Positions 11,451 to 25,100 of a stretch of 64,000 nucleotides of DNA are shown here, piece by piece (the stretch's first letter is position 1; each line of letters opens with the position of its first letter). Below the pieces are notes generated by a model. That model made no database searches. It saw only the letters and a list, made by a program, of their open reading frames with translations, and was not told where the DNA came from. Position numbers and translations under genes: made by a program. Source of the DNA: Acanthococcus lagerstroemiae (lineage: Eukaryota > Arthropoda > Insecta > Hemiptera > Eriococcidae); the NCBI GenBank assembly GCA_031841125.1, contig CM063110.1, forward strand, positions 35,727,214 through 35,791,213, read 5' to 3'.

Positions 11451-11858
11451 TAAATTTAGTAGCTACATTTTGTTTTCTAAGTGGCGGGGGAGAAGTGAAC
11501 CGACAGCTACGTAGAGTGACGAAATCGACAACTTTTTATACAATATCAGCAATATCAGCAAATGACACAAATGAGGTATAGCTTTGCCCAATAAGGACTG
11601 GCGAATGTTCGTTTGGTATACGCAGCACTCGCTCCTAAATAATGTATAGAACATTGTAATGTATGTACCAACACTAATAGAGATGATTATTATTATATTA
11701 GAAAACATAATAGGCCTAGGCGTTCAAGCCAGCTTTCCATGCTGAATCCAGAAATGAAAATCTGGCCTTAAGGGTTTTTATTTCAGTCTATTTTCAAACT
11801 CTTGAAATTCACCTGGTCCATTGGAATGCACTCAACACTGCAAACCATTCAGCGTACT

Positions 11859-11864
11859 TTTATT
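11859..11864 (-). terminator. Candidate polyadenylation signal of the CUB/EGF gene
   Basis: AATAAA on the minus strand, about 1,025 bases after the stop codon at 12,889. A second AATAAA occurs further down near 11,777-11,782. Which one is used cannot be told from sequence alone. Confidence 0.3.
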
Positions 11865-12888
11865 AATGTGATAAATAATTAACAAGATTACTGATTTTTT
11901 TAGAAAATGGTAATACAAAATCTTTAATGATTATTAACAGAATAAATAACAGGTGAAATTTATAACAATAGAAACAATTTAAACAACATCTTGTCGTAAT
12001 TGCTACGATGATACAACTTTGGTCTAAATTTGTAAGTAGGTATACAAGAAAAAACAAAAAAGACAAAAAATTTAAATAAAGGGGGGAAAAAAGACAAAAA
12101 AGAAATATAGGTAAATGAGATTAGTACTCGACGATTCAAAAATATTAATCGCTAGACCGCTACAAAAAACTTTACAAAAAGAAAATTGCAGACTCGAGGA
12201 GAGCTTTAGTTGGTTGTTTTGTGCTCTGGGCCTACGGCAAATTCAGTATCGACGGTTTCATACGTATCGACTGTACACATTGAACAAAACCCATCCAAAA
12301 AATGGTAACTTTCATCTCTCATGAAATGTTTCAAATCACAGTAAACCCAAAATCGACGAATGTAAATTTGCTTTGAGTAGTATTTAATGCGAAGAATTAT
12401 TGCTTCGTTGACCACCCCTCCCCTTACTATACGAGTAACAACCGAAATTAATTGAGAATTCGAAATTTCCATTCTATAAACAATATTAGACAAAGAATGA
12501 GATACCTAGAGAGAGATAGATAGGAGGAAAAAAAAATTATAAGCGTATGATTTGCTGTACACTGTTCCCGCGTTAATTATCTACTACTGAACTATATAAA
12601 TTCGTTTTTGATTACAAACTAAACGAAAGAAGATTGTAATTCTTTTTACATCGGCTCGCAAATCTCGACAAACCCAATATTCATAGAACCAGCGCCAAGT
12701 CTAATAATATAAAACGGAATAAGTCCGTGTAAAGTATCTAAGCTACTGGTAACTACCTAGATACTAAATCTAGATATTCCTTCGTCAAAGCTGCAAAATG
12801 AAGATGAAATTCTATGCCCACCCGGTAATCCACCGGCATCAACGATGGGACATTCGTTCGTACCTTTTTGTACCCATTTTCCGCGCCT
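11865..12888 (-). other. Presumed 3' untranslated region
   Basis: AT-rich sequence after the stop codon of the large minus-strand gene, with no exon-like open frame or recognisable repeat. I assign it as 3' UTR because the terminal coding exon is followed by no plausible donor and because a polyadenylation hexamer lies near 11,860. Confidence 0.45.
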
Positions 12889-13114
12889 CTAATCCGTGAG
12901 TCCGCTGGACTTAAAGTAAAAGTTGCTGCGTTTCGGGTAATGTTTCTTGGACGCATTCTGCTCAAAGTTGAAAGTCCTTCCTTGGTCGTTATAGTTTTCC
13001 TCGACAGATTGCGAGTGCATCAGCAATGGAATGGATGCCGCATCTTCTCTCTCGCCGCTTTTCCACGGCTGTTTCTTTTCGTGTGACAACATGCTGCTCA
13101 GTTTTTCGATGATA
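12889..13114 (-). CDS. Exon 15, terminal coding exon
   Basis: Acceptor TTCCTTTCAG/T, then IIEKLSSMLSHEKK, a hydrophilic stretch, RTFNFEQNASKKHYPKRSNF and a TAG stop at 12,891-12,889. The C-terminal residues are SSGLTD. The upstream open frame above the acceptor is intron. Confidence 0.85.
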
Positions 13115-16100
13115 CTGAAAGGAAAAATATTGTTAGTTTGTGAGTCCTCTGCTTGTCTCCCACTCATTGGCACCGGAGCCAAAGGGAAGGAGGCACTACC
13201 TTTACTCGTGAAATTGGGGCAGTTGTAGCATTTTGCTACCCCCTAGTTTCAATAAAGAAAATTGTAAGAATGAAAGTTCGCTTACATATGAAACGGAGTA
13301 TATAACCGGGTAAATTAGCTGGACGCTCATTTTCCTTCAATCAGATGAAAAAAGAAAATGGCTTCTGAAACAGCTGCAATTGCAGTCATAACTGAGGCGG
13401 GCGATAGGCACAACCTTTAATTTAAATTTTATTTTTTCATCGATTTTTCGGATTCAATTGGTTTTGTCCATCTTGACTCGTTTTCCAGTCCCAGCGGGAC
13501 AAGATGTCCAGAATTTTTCAAAAAATACGTATTTTAAATCCGTTTAAACTATCTTACTGGGAACATTTGAGCAGCTGAACAACATCCCGACCCTTACTTC
13601 TCTTCGCTAGAGGGCGCCACAGAGTGGCAATCAGCCGCTGTATTTGTGGGCTCGTGTCCTTCAGTGCCAGCAGATGCCATTGCATAATCCCACTGCGACA
13701 TATTGTCCGTCCACTACGGGGAGGGGGTTGGGGTTAAAAAATCCATTCTAACGAGTTTTGTGTTCCTGGGGGCCTACTGAACAAATTTCACCACAGAACT
13801 GGTTCCAAAACCGAAAGTGTTCAGTTCTCTTCAAACCCACTGAAAGATGACGGTCAAGAAATTCAATATTTTCATAGATTTTTGGATGGGTTTCCGACGA
13901 TATGTAAGAAAATAACTTTTTGAATTTTAAAGCAAACATATTATAATTTTTCATTGGGAAGTTTAAGTTTCGGGTGTCTAAAAGGCAAAATCTGATCGGA
14001 TATTCGAACAAAATTATCTACAAGACCGTTATTTTGATTCGCCACATCTAGTCGGAATCGCCTGCTTTCGAATACGAAATTTCAGTTTTAGGGTTCGAAA
14101 TCGGGATTCGATAAAGATAAAGAAAACTGCGAAAATCAGATGACGTGTTATTGTTTTTAATTTATTAACAAAAATTAACAGAATTTTAGTCCGTTTTTGC
14201 GTAGCATTTTATATGGTTTTACTACTGGGTACACTTGAGCAAAACCGTAACGAAAAACGTAACGGAAACTGTAACGCTCCCCCGACACGAATTTAGTGGT
14301 TGACATTTGCTGTGCCCTGCACGACTACAGTCTGCAGCCGTGTTGTTAATGGAAATTTCCATGCCCTCCCCCCGACACGAAACCAGTCCGTGCGATTTAG
14401 CTCTTCATTGTGACAATTTAGTTCAATGACATTTCCATGGAAATTTATTTTTCATCCAGCCATGTGCTCATTGATCTCGTTCTTTGCTGCGCTCTGTGCG
14501 ACTACAGTCTACTGCCGTGTTGTTAATAGAAATTTCCATGGAAAGTTGATGGCGGACATTTTTATTAGAGTGGTCAGTTTTGACCGAAAATGCTGATATT
14601 TAATCCCTATGAGGCACGAGTTAATATTATCCGATCTAGCCAAGACTTCCTGAGATTCTATTCTAATTATTGAGAACAATTTCGGAGGGTAGTAGAAATT
14701 TTCTGGGAAAATTTTTCCTAATCATCATGTTTCTACGCGTACAATAAGCAAGCTCCACAAGGGATGTTCTATTCCGTTCGATATTCGGGTTATGCTTTGA
14801 AAATGTTGATATTTCAGTCCCCCAGCTGTTATCTGATAAGCTATTAATGATGTTTGTGTTTTTTTTTTTTGTTGTTTTTTTTTCGTTCGTTGATAGATAT
14901 GACTCATTCTACTTTTCCAAGCTTTCAGAAGAAAATTTGATCCACTTTTAATGTGTCAAAATTGGACTAAATATGCTCAAATGTCTGTCGGCATGGCTGT
15001 CTCTCGAACGATTTTCATTATCATTATTGTTTCCTAAATTTTCAAGCTGTATATTAGAACATACTGAGAACGTAGTGCTACTTTAAATGAATGAAGAAAT
15101 CACAAGGTAACATTGAGATCGTATACTCACAGGTGGGAGTCAGTATGGCCAGCTTTGAAAATTGTCCCTCGATTTTTTGTCCATCGGCATGGCTCTTCTT
15201 CAATCAATTACAAAACAGGAGTTTCAATATTTTTTCGTCGCAATTAATAGTCAAATTGTATATTCTTATCAGAGTAATACGGCCCGCCTATCAAATTCCG
15301 TTTTTTTGTGACGAGATTCGTGCATTCGCGTACTATTGTCTAAAATTAAGAACTAAAAAAAAAAAGTGTCTTTTGGCATGGTCATCTTTATGCAAAGATA
15401 GACGTTCATCATCCAAAAATAATTACATCTAATTAATGGGTTAGTATGCCTTTATCAACTCTCCATATAATTTTTTATTTTGGAATCTACTAATCAACAG
15501 CAAAACACTTATTGTTGGCCAGTGTCTTTCGGCATGGACTTTTTCATATGTCCTTCGGCATGGCATTCATCATTTTGATTGCTATGCCGAATTACAGAAT
15601 CCCCTCACTAACGGCCCAATCTCATTTTTTATTTATTTTAACATTGAATAGGAGCGTTACACTCTGTCAGTACTTGTATTTCTATTAACAAATACACCGT
15701 GTTTCTTTCTTTTAGGGGGCCAAGCATGTACAGGTCACCAATCTATTCCACCCACTGTAGGGCATAGGTTCCCGATCTGCAAGGGTTGACATAATTTTGA
15801 CCTGCGTCAATTTTGCGAATTTTGACACGGTATTTTGACATTTTGACAATAATTCAACCAATCAGAGCACTCCGACATATTTTTGACTTCTTGGCACACT
15901 TTTGACCGATCAGTTTTGCAATACAAGTGGGCGAAGCCTACATGATTGTCAAGGACAGACACCATTTCGACTCAAAAAGCGTGTCAAGAGTGTCTATCGA
16001 CGCTGATTTTGCAGATCGGGTTTCCGTCACCCTTTTCCAGCCTTGCCTGTTGGCTGCTGCTTGTCTCCAGCATGGCCCGAGTAGGGAAAGGATCTCGTTT

Positions 16101-19100
16101 ATCCAGCGTGTTGCTGGTCGACCTCTATTTCTTCTGTGCTCCCTTGGGGTCCAAACCGTGGTCATTATGTTCCAGTTTCCTTGAACTCCTCTTGATATAT
16201 GGCCGGCATATTTAAATTTTAGTTTTTTATTCCATACCCAGTATTTTTACTTTCAGTTTTTTCTCGAATTTTTGTTGTTTTAATTCTATTCTTTAACCTG
16301 TGTCCTAATATACTCCTCAGCATTGTGTTTTGTGCATTAGTGAGATGCCGCATTTGTCTTTTCGTGAGTGACCACGTTTGAAACCCCATAGGTTAACACC
16401 GGCATCACACAACTTTCCAACATTCTTGCTTAGTCCTATTCTCATTTTACTTTTTAAACATAAATGTTGACTCTTCGACAAGTTCATACTTAGACCAAAT
16501 TTTTCACTTTGCTGCATTAGGTCATCCACCAACTTTTTCAGTTCATTAAAGTTTTTTGCTATTAGGAAAACATCATCCGAAAATCTCAGATTTGTTAGAT
16601 TTGTTCCCAAAATTTTGAGGCCCCTTCCCTCCCAGTCTAATTTTCTAAAAATTTGTTCCGAGATACAGTTAAAAGGATTTGGAGATAGTGGATCGCCTTG
16701 TTTTACGCCTCTTTCAATGGGAAAGTGTTTGCTTTCAATCTCTGTCTTGATGTATGTTACTGAGTTATTGCACGTGTATTCCAGGACAGCTATGATCTCC
16801 GCTTGTACTCCCTGTTCCTCTATGGACTTCCAGGAATCGAAGGCCTTGTTGTGCTTTCTGGGAGGTTTTGTAGGGCCATAGTAAATTCATTATTCAATCG
16901 AGATTTTTCAGTGACTTTTATGGATTTATTTTCATTTGTTCGCTTATTATTAGTAAATGAATGGGAGGGGAAGGGTTGTAATAATGCAAATAGAAGTCAC
17001 TGGGTATACTCAATTTTATGCGCGTGTGGATTCTGATGGTAAGGTCAGTGGGGTGGCTAAGAGGGCTATACTGCCTAAAAAGTCAATTTTAGTCCATCAT
17101 CAGAGAATAGATTTTTAATGTCTTTTTAAAATTCTCTAGAGAGAGCAACTGCGACTTTCTGAAAATGGTTAGCACTTCCATCACCCCCTTCAAGTCGGCC
17201 AATTATCTTATAATGACTAAAGGTATATCAATAATATTTGTCGATGAATAAGTGTATGACCGATGCGGTGACTACATAATCAAAAAGGAAACAATATTTG
17301 AGCCCTAACACCGCATCCGGTGCGAATATACAGTGGTGGCAAAAGGGGCTTCCTCCAGAGAGCAACGTTGAAATAGAAAACTATTTCGTGTTTATCCCTT
17401 CTCAACAGGTTCCTCTTATCGGCTCTATCTTTTCTTTCCCTCTATCTATCCACCTTGTTCTCCATGTTTCTGCCTCTTTCGTTCACTCGCTGTCAGTGTA
17501 TTTGCCTACCAGTTCATTATGCATTCAGATGTATTATTTTCCATGACTGATGATACACAGATATCGGTTATTGGTTCTATGGTTTTCTTCAAGGGAGGGG
17601 GACAAGTCTTAGGTTCTCCCATCTGCTTTGTGGCTGGTTCACTAGGGCTATTTGTCTCCCGGTCTCATCCAATATTGAAGTAACAGATATGCTATGACGA
17701 TTTTCTGGATTGTAGGCAGCCGAATCATACACTCGTTTTATCTTTGAAACGGGGGCAAGGCTTGTAGAACACAGAATGATATTCATTGATATGTGATCAG
17801 CGAAAGTACATTTTAAATTTTACTTATAACTTTTCCAGCTACGGAGAAAATGTCTAGTATTAGTAAGCCACCATACAAGATAAAAATAAACTTGATTACC
17901 TGAAACGTTGACTCGATGACGCTTTCACCCCTTCTAGCTGGTTTTCATGAAAGTCGACGCCATCTGGCATCTTGGACAACGCGTTTAAACACGAATTCTG
18001 TAGAAAAACGATTGATAAAATATTAAATACAACTAATATGATCATATCGGTAACATTCTATATGCTTTTATTACTACTTCAAGTATCGATGGTGTGCTGA
18101 GTCAGGTACTTACAGTTTAGATTTGCTCAGTGTGTTCGAAGGCTATCAATTAATAGACTCGCAAAGCAGTAAATGAACAGATACCAAATTTATAGAATAG
18201 CCAGCGGCAAAGTCAGAAGGCAACTTGGCTGAAGCCCTTCTGAGAACATCAAATCCCTCCTCTATTTGGTGAAGTACACGGTTCACAATAAAAACTTCGC
18301 ATATTTCAGCATAAAATACTTTAGGCTTGGGGCTCTAGCCCTTACACATATCACCCTATATTCACCGTTATTCGGCGCAGGATAGACTATAATTTTAAAG
18401 TTACCCGCATTATTAAATACATTTCGAAACTGAATTTTTTTCATACAGTGCTTCGTAAAGTGCGACTACTTTGAACATTGGAGGCTACTTTGAACAGCAG
18501 CACTTTTTCACTTTAACGCACGCTGGTGGTGAAGTTATGAAATATTTTTCTACGTTCCTTCGACTCAAGTAACTAGACAGTTCTGACCATGGATAATGAA
18601 AGGAACCTTAGAGATGGGAAAGGAACCTTAGAGATTGGATAGTTGGAATAGCCGCAATATGAATGTATGTGTTCATCTGTTCATATTGATATGCTTGATA
18701 TAATATGTACTTGCATGAATCAGTTGTTATGTGTAGGTGTGTATAAGAACATCCCCGTTTGTAGCAGGATTTGTTTCCTCACACTATTGTCAATTTCGAC
18801 GTTTCAATATTTTTGGTTTTGTTTTGTCTTCCCCTCCCCTTTATTCTTCAGCTTACATAAATAGCAAAAAGTGTTCGGAGAAGCCCCACAACCGAGGTAA
18901 CTTTGAACACATCCATTACATTGAGCTGTACACGTTCACGAGCAAATAGCAAGATGTTCCAAAACATAGGTAACCTGATAGAGGAAACTAGACTTGAAAC
19001 TATGGCCTGAAAACTTCTTCATTACAATCAGTGTAGCCACACTTACAAAGCGAAATGTACAGCGGGAAATCTTCAAAGTAGCCCCACTTTACAAGTCATG

Positions 19101-22100
19101 AAAATAATAATGGCTTTTGCTGTGCGATGACTGCGCAGTACACCATCGTAGCGATGTAAATTATGAACTTCATTGCTCTAACCTACATTACAAATTCAAC
19201 TACCGCTTCTGTCAAAACCAGGGTCAAATTGAGAAAATATGTTGCTCGGAATAGAAAAATCATAGAGACGACTAAATTACTGACCCTGCACAAGGGATTG
19301 AATGACAAGTCACGATAGTCAGGGCCGGCAACTTTTCATAATCCCATGTGTAGCGAAAAAAACAACACTGATTTTACGCAATAGGTAATATTTTATAATC
19401 GTATCATTATAGGCTGTATGCATAAAAATTAAGCTTTAACGTCGAAGCAGAAGAGCGGGGTGAACGCTGTCGCTCCGAAGGGAAAGATAGAAGTTTAAGG
19501 TTTTGCTTCAATCTGCATGAATAAGGTTTCTCTTTCACTTCAAAGCGAACGCTCCACAGAATGAAGCGAGTGCTTCAAAGATAACAACGCTTGTTCAAAT
19601 TTTTACCAGCCAACGTATGTGTCCAAGGAACTTCTTCTAAATCGAAAATCATTCAAAGAAGCGAAGACAAAGATTGAGGTGGTGTACAGGTGGAATACGC
19701 ACCAAACATACAAAACGATGCAATAATTTTCGGGGGAAATCTCCGATGATTTCCAAAGAATTTCATGAGAAATCTTCGAGAAGATTCCTTTGGTTTCCGA
19801 AGATAATTTTCGAAGAATTTCATCGGACATCATTGAGGAAACTCTCCGATGATTTCAGGAGAATTTTCTTCGAAATCTTTTCCGGAGAATTTCATCGGAA
19901 ATCTTCAGAAAGAATTTCCAATTTTTTCCAAAGAATTTCTTCAAAAATCTTCAGGAGAGTTTTCCGATAATTTATGAAGGATTTCATCGGAAACATTTGG
20001 GGAAACCTCCGATGGATTTGGAAGAATTTTATTGGAAATCATCAGGAAGAATCTCCGATGATCTCCAGAGAATAATTTCATTGGAAATTTTCTAGAAGAA
20101 TCTCCGATGGTTTTTAAGGAATTTCATTGGAAATTTTTGGGACAAAAAATTCCGATAATTTCCGAAGAATTGAGACTATTTTTCACTCATACGATGGAAT
20201 CAGAGATTTTCCCTGAAGATTTCTAATGAAATTCTTTGGAAATCAGCCCACGATTTCCGAAGAATTTTATCGAAAACAATTCGAGAAAATTTTCCGATAA
20301 TTTCAAAAAAATGTCATTGGAAATCTTCGAAAATAATCTCCACCAATTTTGAGAGAATATCTTCAGAAAAAATTTCCAACGATTTCCGAAAAGATTTTAT
20401 GAAAAATCTACGGGGAAAATCTCTGATTCCATCGCATGAGTGGGAAATAGTCTCAATTCTTCGGGAATCGGAATTTTTCCCCAAAAATTCCCGATGAAAT
20501 TCCTTCAAAATCATCGGAGATACTTCCCGAAGATTTCCGATAAAATTCTTCGAAGATCATCGAATATTTTTCCTGAAGATTTTCGATAAAATTCTTCAAA
20601 AACCATCGAGTTTTCCTCCCGAATATTTCCTACAAGATTCTTCAAAATTATCAGAAAATTTTCTCGATGTATGTTGATGACATTTTTTGGAAAACATTGA
20701 TAATTTTTTCTAAAGACTTCCGATGAGATTCTTCGTTAATTACCGGAATTTCTTCTCAAAAATCCCCGATGAAATTCCTTAAAAATCATCGGAGATTCTT
20801 TTCGATTTCCAATGAAATTATTCTTTGGAAATCATCCAAGATTTTTCCGGAAAATTTTCGATAAAATTCTTCAAAAACTATCGGAGTGTTTCCCCAAAAG
20901 TTTCCTATTCAAAAATTTTTGGAAAATTTTCTCGAAGAATTTAGAATTTTTTTTTTTGGACAACACTGGAAATTTTTTCGAAAGATTTCCACTTGGATTC
21001 TCCGGAAACTTTCTGAATTTTTTCCCAAACATTTCCAAGGAAATTTATTGAAAATCATCGGAGATTCTTCTCGAAGATTTCTAATGATATTATTCTTCCA
21101 TCAGAGATTTTTCCTGATAATTTTCGATAAGATTCTTCAAAAACCATCGGATTTTTCCGAAATACTTTTGATAAAATTCTGTAAAAATTATAGGAAGATT
21201 TTCGAAGAAATTCTTCGGAATACATTGAAAATTTTCTTTGAAGATTTTCGATGAAATTCTCCGGAAATCATCAGATATTGTTCTCAAAGATTTCTCATGA
21301 AATTCCTTGGAAATTATCGGAGATTTTCTCCGAACAGTTCCGATGAAATTCTTCGGAAATCAACGGTAATTTATCCCAAAAATTTCCGATGAAAATCTCT
21401 GGAAATCATCGAACCCTTCTTCTGAAGAAATGCTTCAAAAATCACCAGAGATATTTCTTGATAATTTCCAATAAAAACCTTCGGTATCGTTGGAAAGTTT
21501 ACTTAAAATTTTCAGCAAAATCCTCCTGAAATTATCGAAGATTTTTGTCAGCGATGTCCGACGAAATTCTTCGAAAATTATCTGAAATTTTTCTTATTAA
21601 TATTTTCGATGAAATTCCTGGGAAATTATCTTCCGAAATCAAAGGAATCCTCTCGAAGATGAATGATAACGGCACGTGTTTTTCAAAAAGAAGTCTACTC
21701 GGGACTAGATGCATTTTTTCACTAGCGAAAGCTTCACTTTTGAAGTTAACACTCCTCTTTGTGCATACAACTCGAAGGGAAACTTTTTCCCGAAGCAAAC
21801 GCTCTCACTCCTGAGCACAAGCTTCCTCTTCACTTTTTTAATGCATACACTCTGCAGCTTGCACTTCACTTTTGCGAAATGAAAGCCGTAGCTTCTCTTT
21901 ATGCACACCTCCAATAATTGTACCAATAATTTCCCCGGTGTTTCCATGTGTAGCATTCGCTACACCCGCTATACAGAAGTTGCCGGCCCTGACGACGGTC
22001 AAAATTTAAATCCATAACAAAAATTGAGGCAAATCTTGTTTTCAACCCGTTGAAATGAAACACTGCATTACATTTTGCGTCCAACATTTTTTGGAGCCTC

Positions 22101-25100
22101 CAAAATACAAATTTAACAGACTGTGCACTGAAATATACAAACGGTTCCTTAAAATTAGCGCGTATTTCGAAATCATGTATCTGAATATCAGAGCCGTATC
22201 CGAGAGGGAGCGTAGGTATGGCGAATGGATTAGCTCCCCAAAGACCTCTCGCACAACTACGTCACACAGTGAGTTACGATTAGCAAAAATACCCATTTTT
22301 GGGCTTACGAACGTATTGACTCCCATAAGAAAAACACACGAAGCAAAGATCATTATGTTACTACCTGAGAATAAGAAATTTGTTAAAGACCAGAAGTTTA
22401 TTAGCAAATGCTAAGAACTTTTTGGATTAAAAAAATATACATTTGGTTCTCAACAAATTTCTTATTTTCAGGTATAGTAACATAATGATCTTTGCTCCGC
22501 GTGTTTGTCTTATTCATATATTTTTTTATTTATAAAATTATTAAATGAAATTGAAAATATTAATTTAATAATTAAAAAAATGATAATAATTATAATAATT
22601 GAGATTTGTTTAAGAATTTTATTTATTAAAATTAAATTTAAGGAGTTAGGATTTTGAAAATTAATTATTAATCATGAAATTATTATTAATAACTTTAAAA
22701 GTATATATAAATTTTAAGGGAGTCCAGGATGTCGAAAATTTCGACTTCAACTCCGTTCACGTTTCCTTCACTTCGTTGAAGAATAAGTACGGCAGGTTGA
22801 CGGTGATGGTGAAAAAAAAAAAAAAAAAAAAAAAAAAATTGGCTGTGCTTAGCAAGGGAAAGTAACGTCTTCGTTTAAGCTTACATCAAGCCTCTCCGGT
22901 CAGTTGCTTTCTTGAGTTACGTAGAATATAGCACGCAAATTCCGTGTCGAAGTTTGGAAGTTATGACCGACGAGGAGGTAGAAATTATGGATGTACAGGC
23001 CAGTAGTATAGTCAGTAGTCAGTAAATGTATTGACATCTAAGAAATCTAGAACGTGTAGTTCTCGTATTTACGTAATTTTCGTAATTCGGTTCGGACAAG
23101 TTTTGCCAAAGTCATCATCTCTAGTCAACAAAATTTGAGTTGAAATTATCGATGCATATACGTGTTGATCGTAATAATTTGAATTCCTCGTGGAATTCCG
23201 TTCGATTTCCTCGAACATTCGCCCTTTGGGGCGTTTAGAATTCAAGATAGAATTCCGTTCGAATTTCTCGAACGTTCGTCCAATGGGGCCGTATACTTTT
23301 CTCCTTTTCGTTATTTCTTAGACTGACGACAAACATTTGTTTTATGTTTGTCATCAAGTCCGAATCCAATAATTGATAGAAGTCCGGATCCCAAAGCCGA
23401 GCCGACCGTGTAGAGAAGAAATTAATTTTACTCCTTGTATTTCTTTTAAAACGTCAATTTTATGTTTAATAAATTTAAGTTGTGCTCAAAATTTCGATTT
23501 CTTCTGGTTAACGTTTTCTGTAGTGGATCTAATTTTAGTCAGGGCCTTTTCCCTTTAGTATTGACGTAACTCCCCTTAGGTTTAACGATCCAGAATCCTC
23601 TTCAGGTTTACAAATTTACGTCACAGGGATGGAAAATATAATGAATTAGCTTCGCTTCCGGTTTCCAATCAGAATTATAAAGCCGAACGATAAAACTTTC
23701 GCTTGTGATTTCCAGAATAAGACTTTAGCTTTTCGCTTTTGCCTTTTTCGGCTTTATTTAGCTTTCACATTTTGCTTTCAGCTTCCAGAAATCGATCGGC
23801 TTTTGGCTTCTAGATTCCGGCTTTCGACTTTTCCCTTTTTTGAACGATAAAACTTTCACTTTTGGCTCTTCGCTTGTGATTCCCAAAATAAGACTTTTGC
23901 TTTTCGCTTTTGACTCTTTCGGCTTTATTTAGCTTCCAGCTTCCAGAAATCAGTCGGCTTTTGGCTTTTGACTTTTTTCCTTTTATTTTTCTTATTACTA
24001 ACAAGGTTACGAATTTCTGGTAGAAGCTTAATAAAAGCTGTATAATAAAATTTTTGCTTTTCGCTTTTGGCTTTTTAGCTTTGATTTAGCTTTTGGATTT
24101 CGCTTTCAGCTTCCAGAAATCATTTTGCGTTCGGTTTAAAACTTTTAGCTTTCAAAAATCTGCTTCCAATATTCCCCTGTTGAAACTGCTTCCAACTTCA
24201 GACTTCTTGCTTCAATACAAAAACTTCCATCTTACTTTTTTTTTTTAGCTTCCAGCTTCTATCTCCATGCTTATCAACATTTTTCAATAAGAGTTTGTGG
24301 TTTTTACTGTCACGAATCCGTAGTACAGGATTTTGACGTATGTACATTTGAAAATATCCTGAGAAAAGACCTTAATACATGTGATCTTTAGGTCTTTTTC
24401 CCTGGACGTTTTTGAATGGACCCAGTCAAAATCCTATATTGCCGATTCGCGGCAGACCGTTCAACATAAACACTGCTGCCTCGTGTGATAGTTGTTGAAG
24501 TTTGAAACAAAATGTTGTTTCTTTGAAAACTAGAACTGGCTATTGATCGACCCAGATTGAGGTAAATGGAAAAAGTAATGATAAAATAAACGTAAAATTC
24601 GCAAATGTAAAAGAATTAAGTAGCAGAAAGAAGAAGCTAAAAGAAGTTGAAAAATAATTGCCTTCCGCTATCAGCTTCCAATTTTCTACATCAGACTTCC
24701 AAATTTTAGCTTCTGCTATTTTTAGATAAAATTCATTGGCTTCTGGTTTCTAGCTTTTCACTTCCGTTTCCATCCGTGTGGGAGTCAGTACCTTCGTTAG
24801 CCTAAAAACGGGTATTTTTGCCAACAGTAACTCACTGGGTAACGTCACATAAAGGAAATCTATACCTAATCTTTCAGGGTTGGCAAATTGGAAATGTCAG
24901 GTGCTCAGTCGGCTATTTTCTGCATCCTATGGGTACAGTTTTTGCTTAATAATTAGAAAATATTTGATGAACATTTTTAATTCAAGCTCCTCAATAAATT
25001 TTGTTTTGTTACAGCCCTGCTGAATATTCTTATCCCTTCAGTATGTGGCTTCAGGTAAGTATAAATACCCCTGTATAAATGAAATGCGATTTCAAAGGCT

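Larger units (their letters stand above)
13115..17899. other. Intron 14
   Basis: No further exon seen. It holds the 14,221 repeat, the TCGGCATGG repeat and the RTE remnant. The rest (13,115-14,220 and 16,900-17,899) is unassigned intron sequence. Confidence 0.75.

Noticed and set aside
19674..21287. Phe/Ile/Lys-rich frames in the 45-bp arrays (also 32,960-34,369)
   Set aside because: Low-complexity translation of tandem repeats on both strands.
22055..22414. 119-codon plus-strand frame
   Set aside because: It overlaps an opposite-strand frame of equal length and the arm of an inverted repeat, and looks like no known protein.
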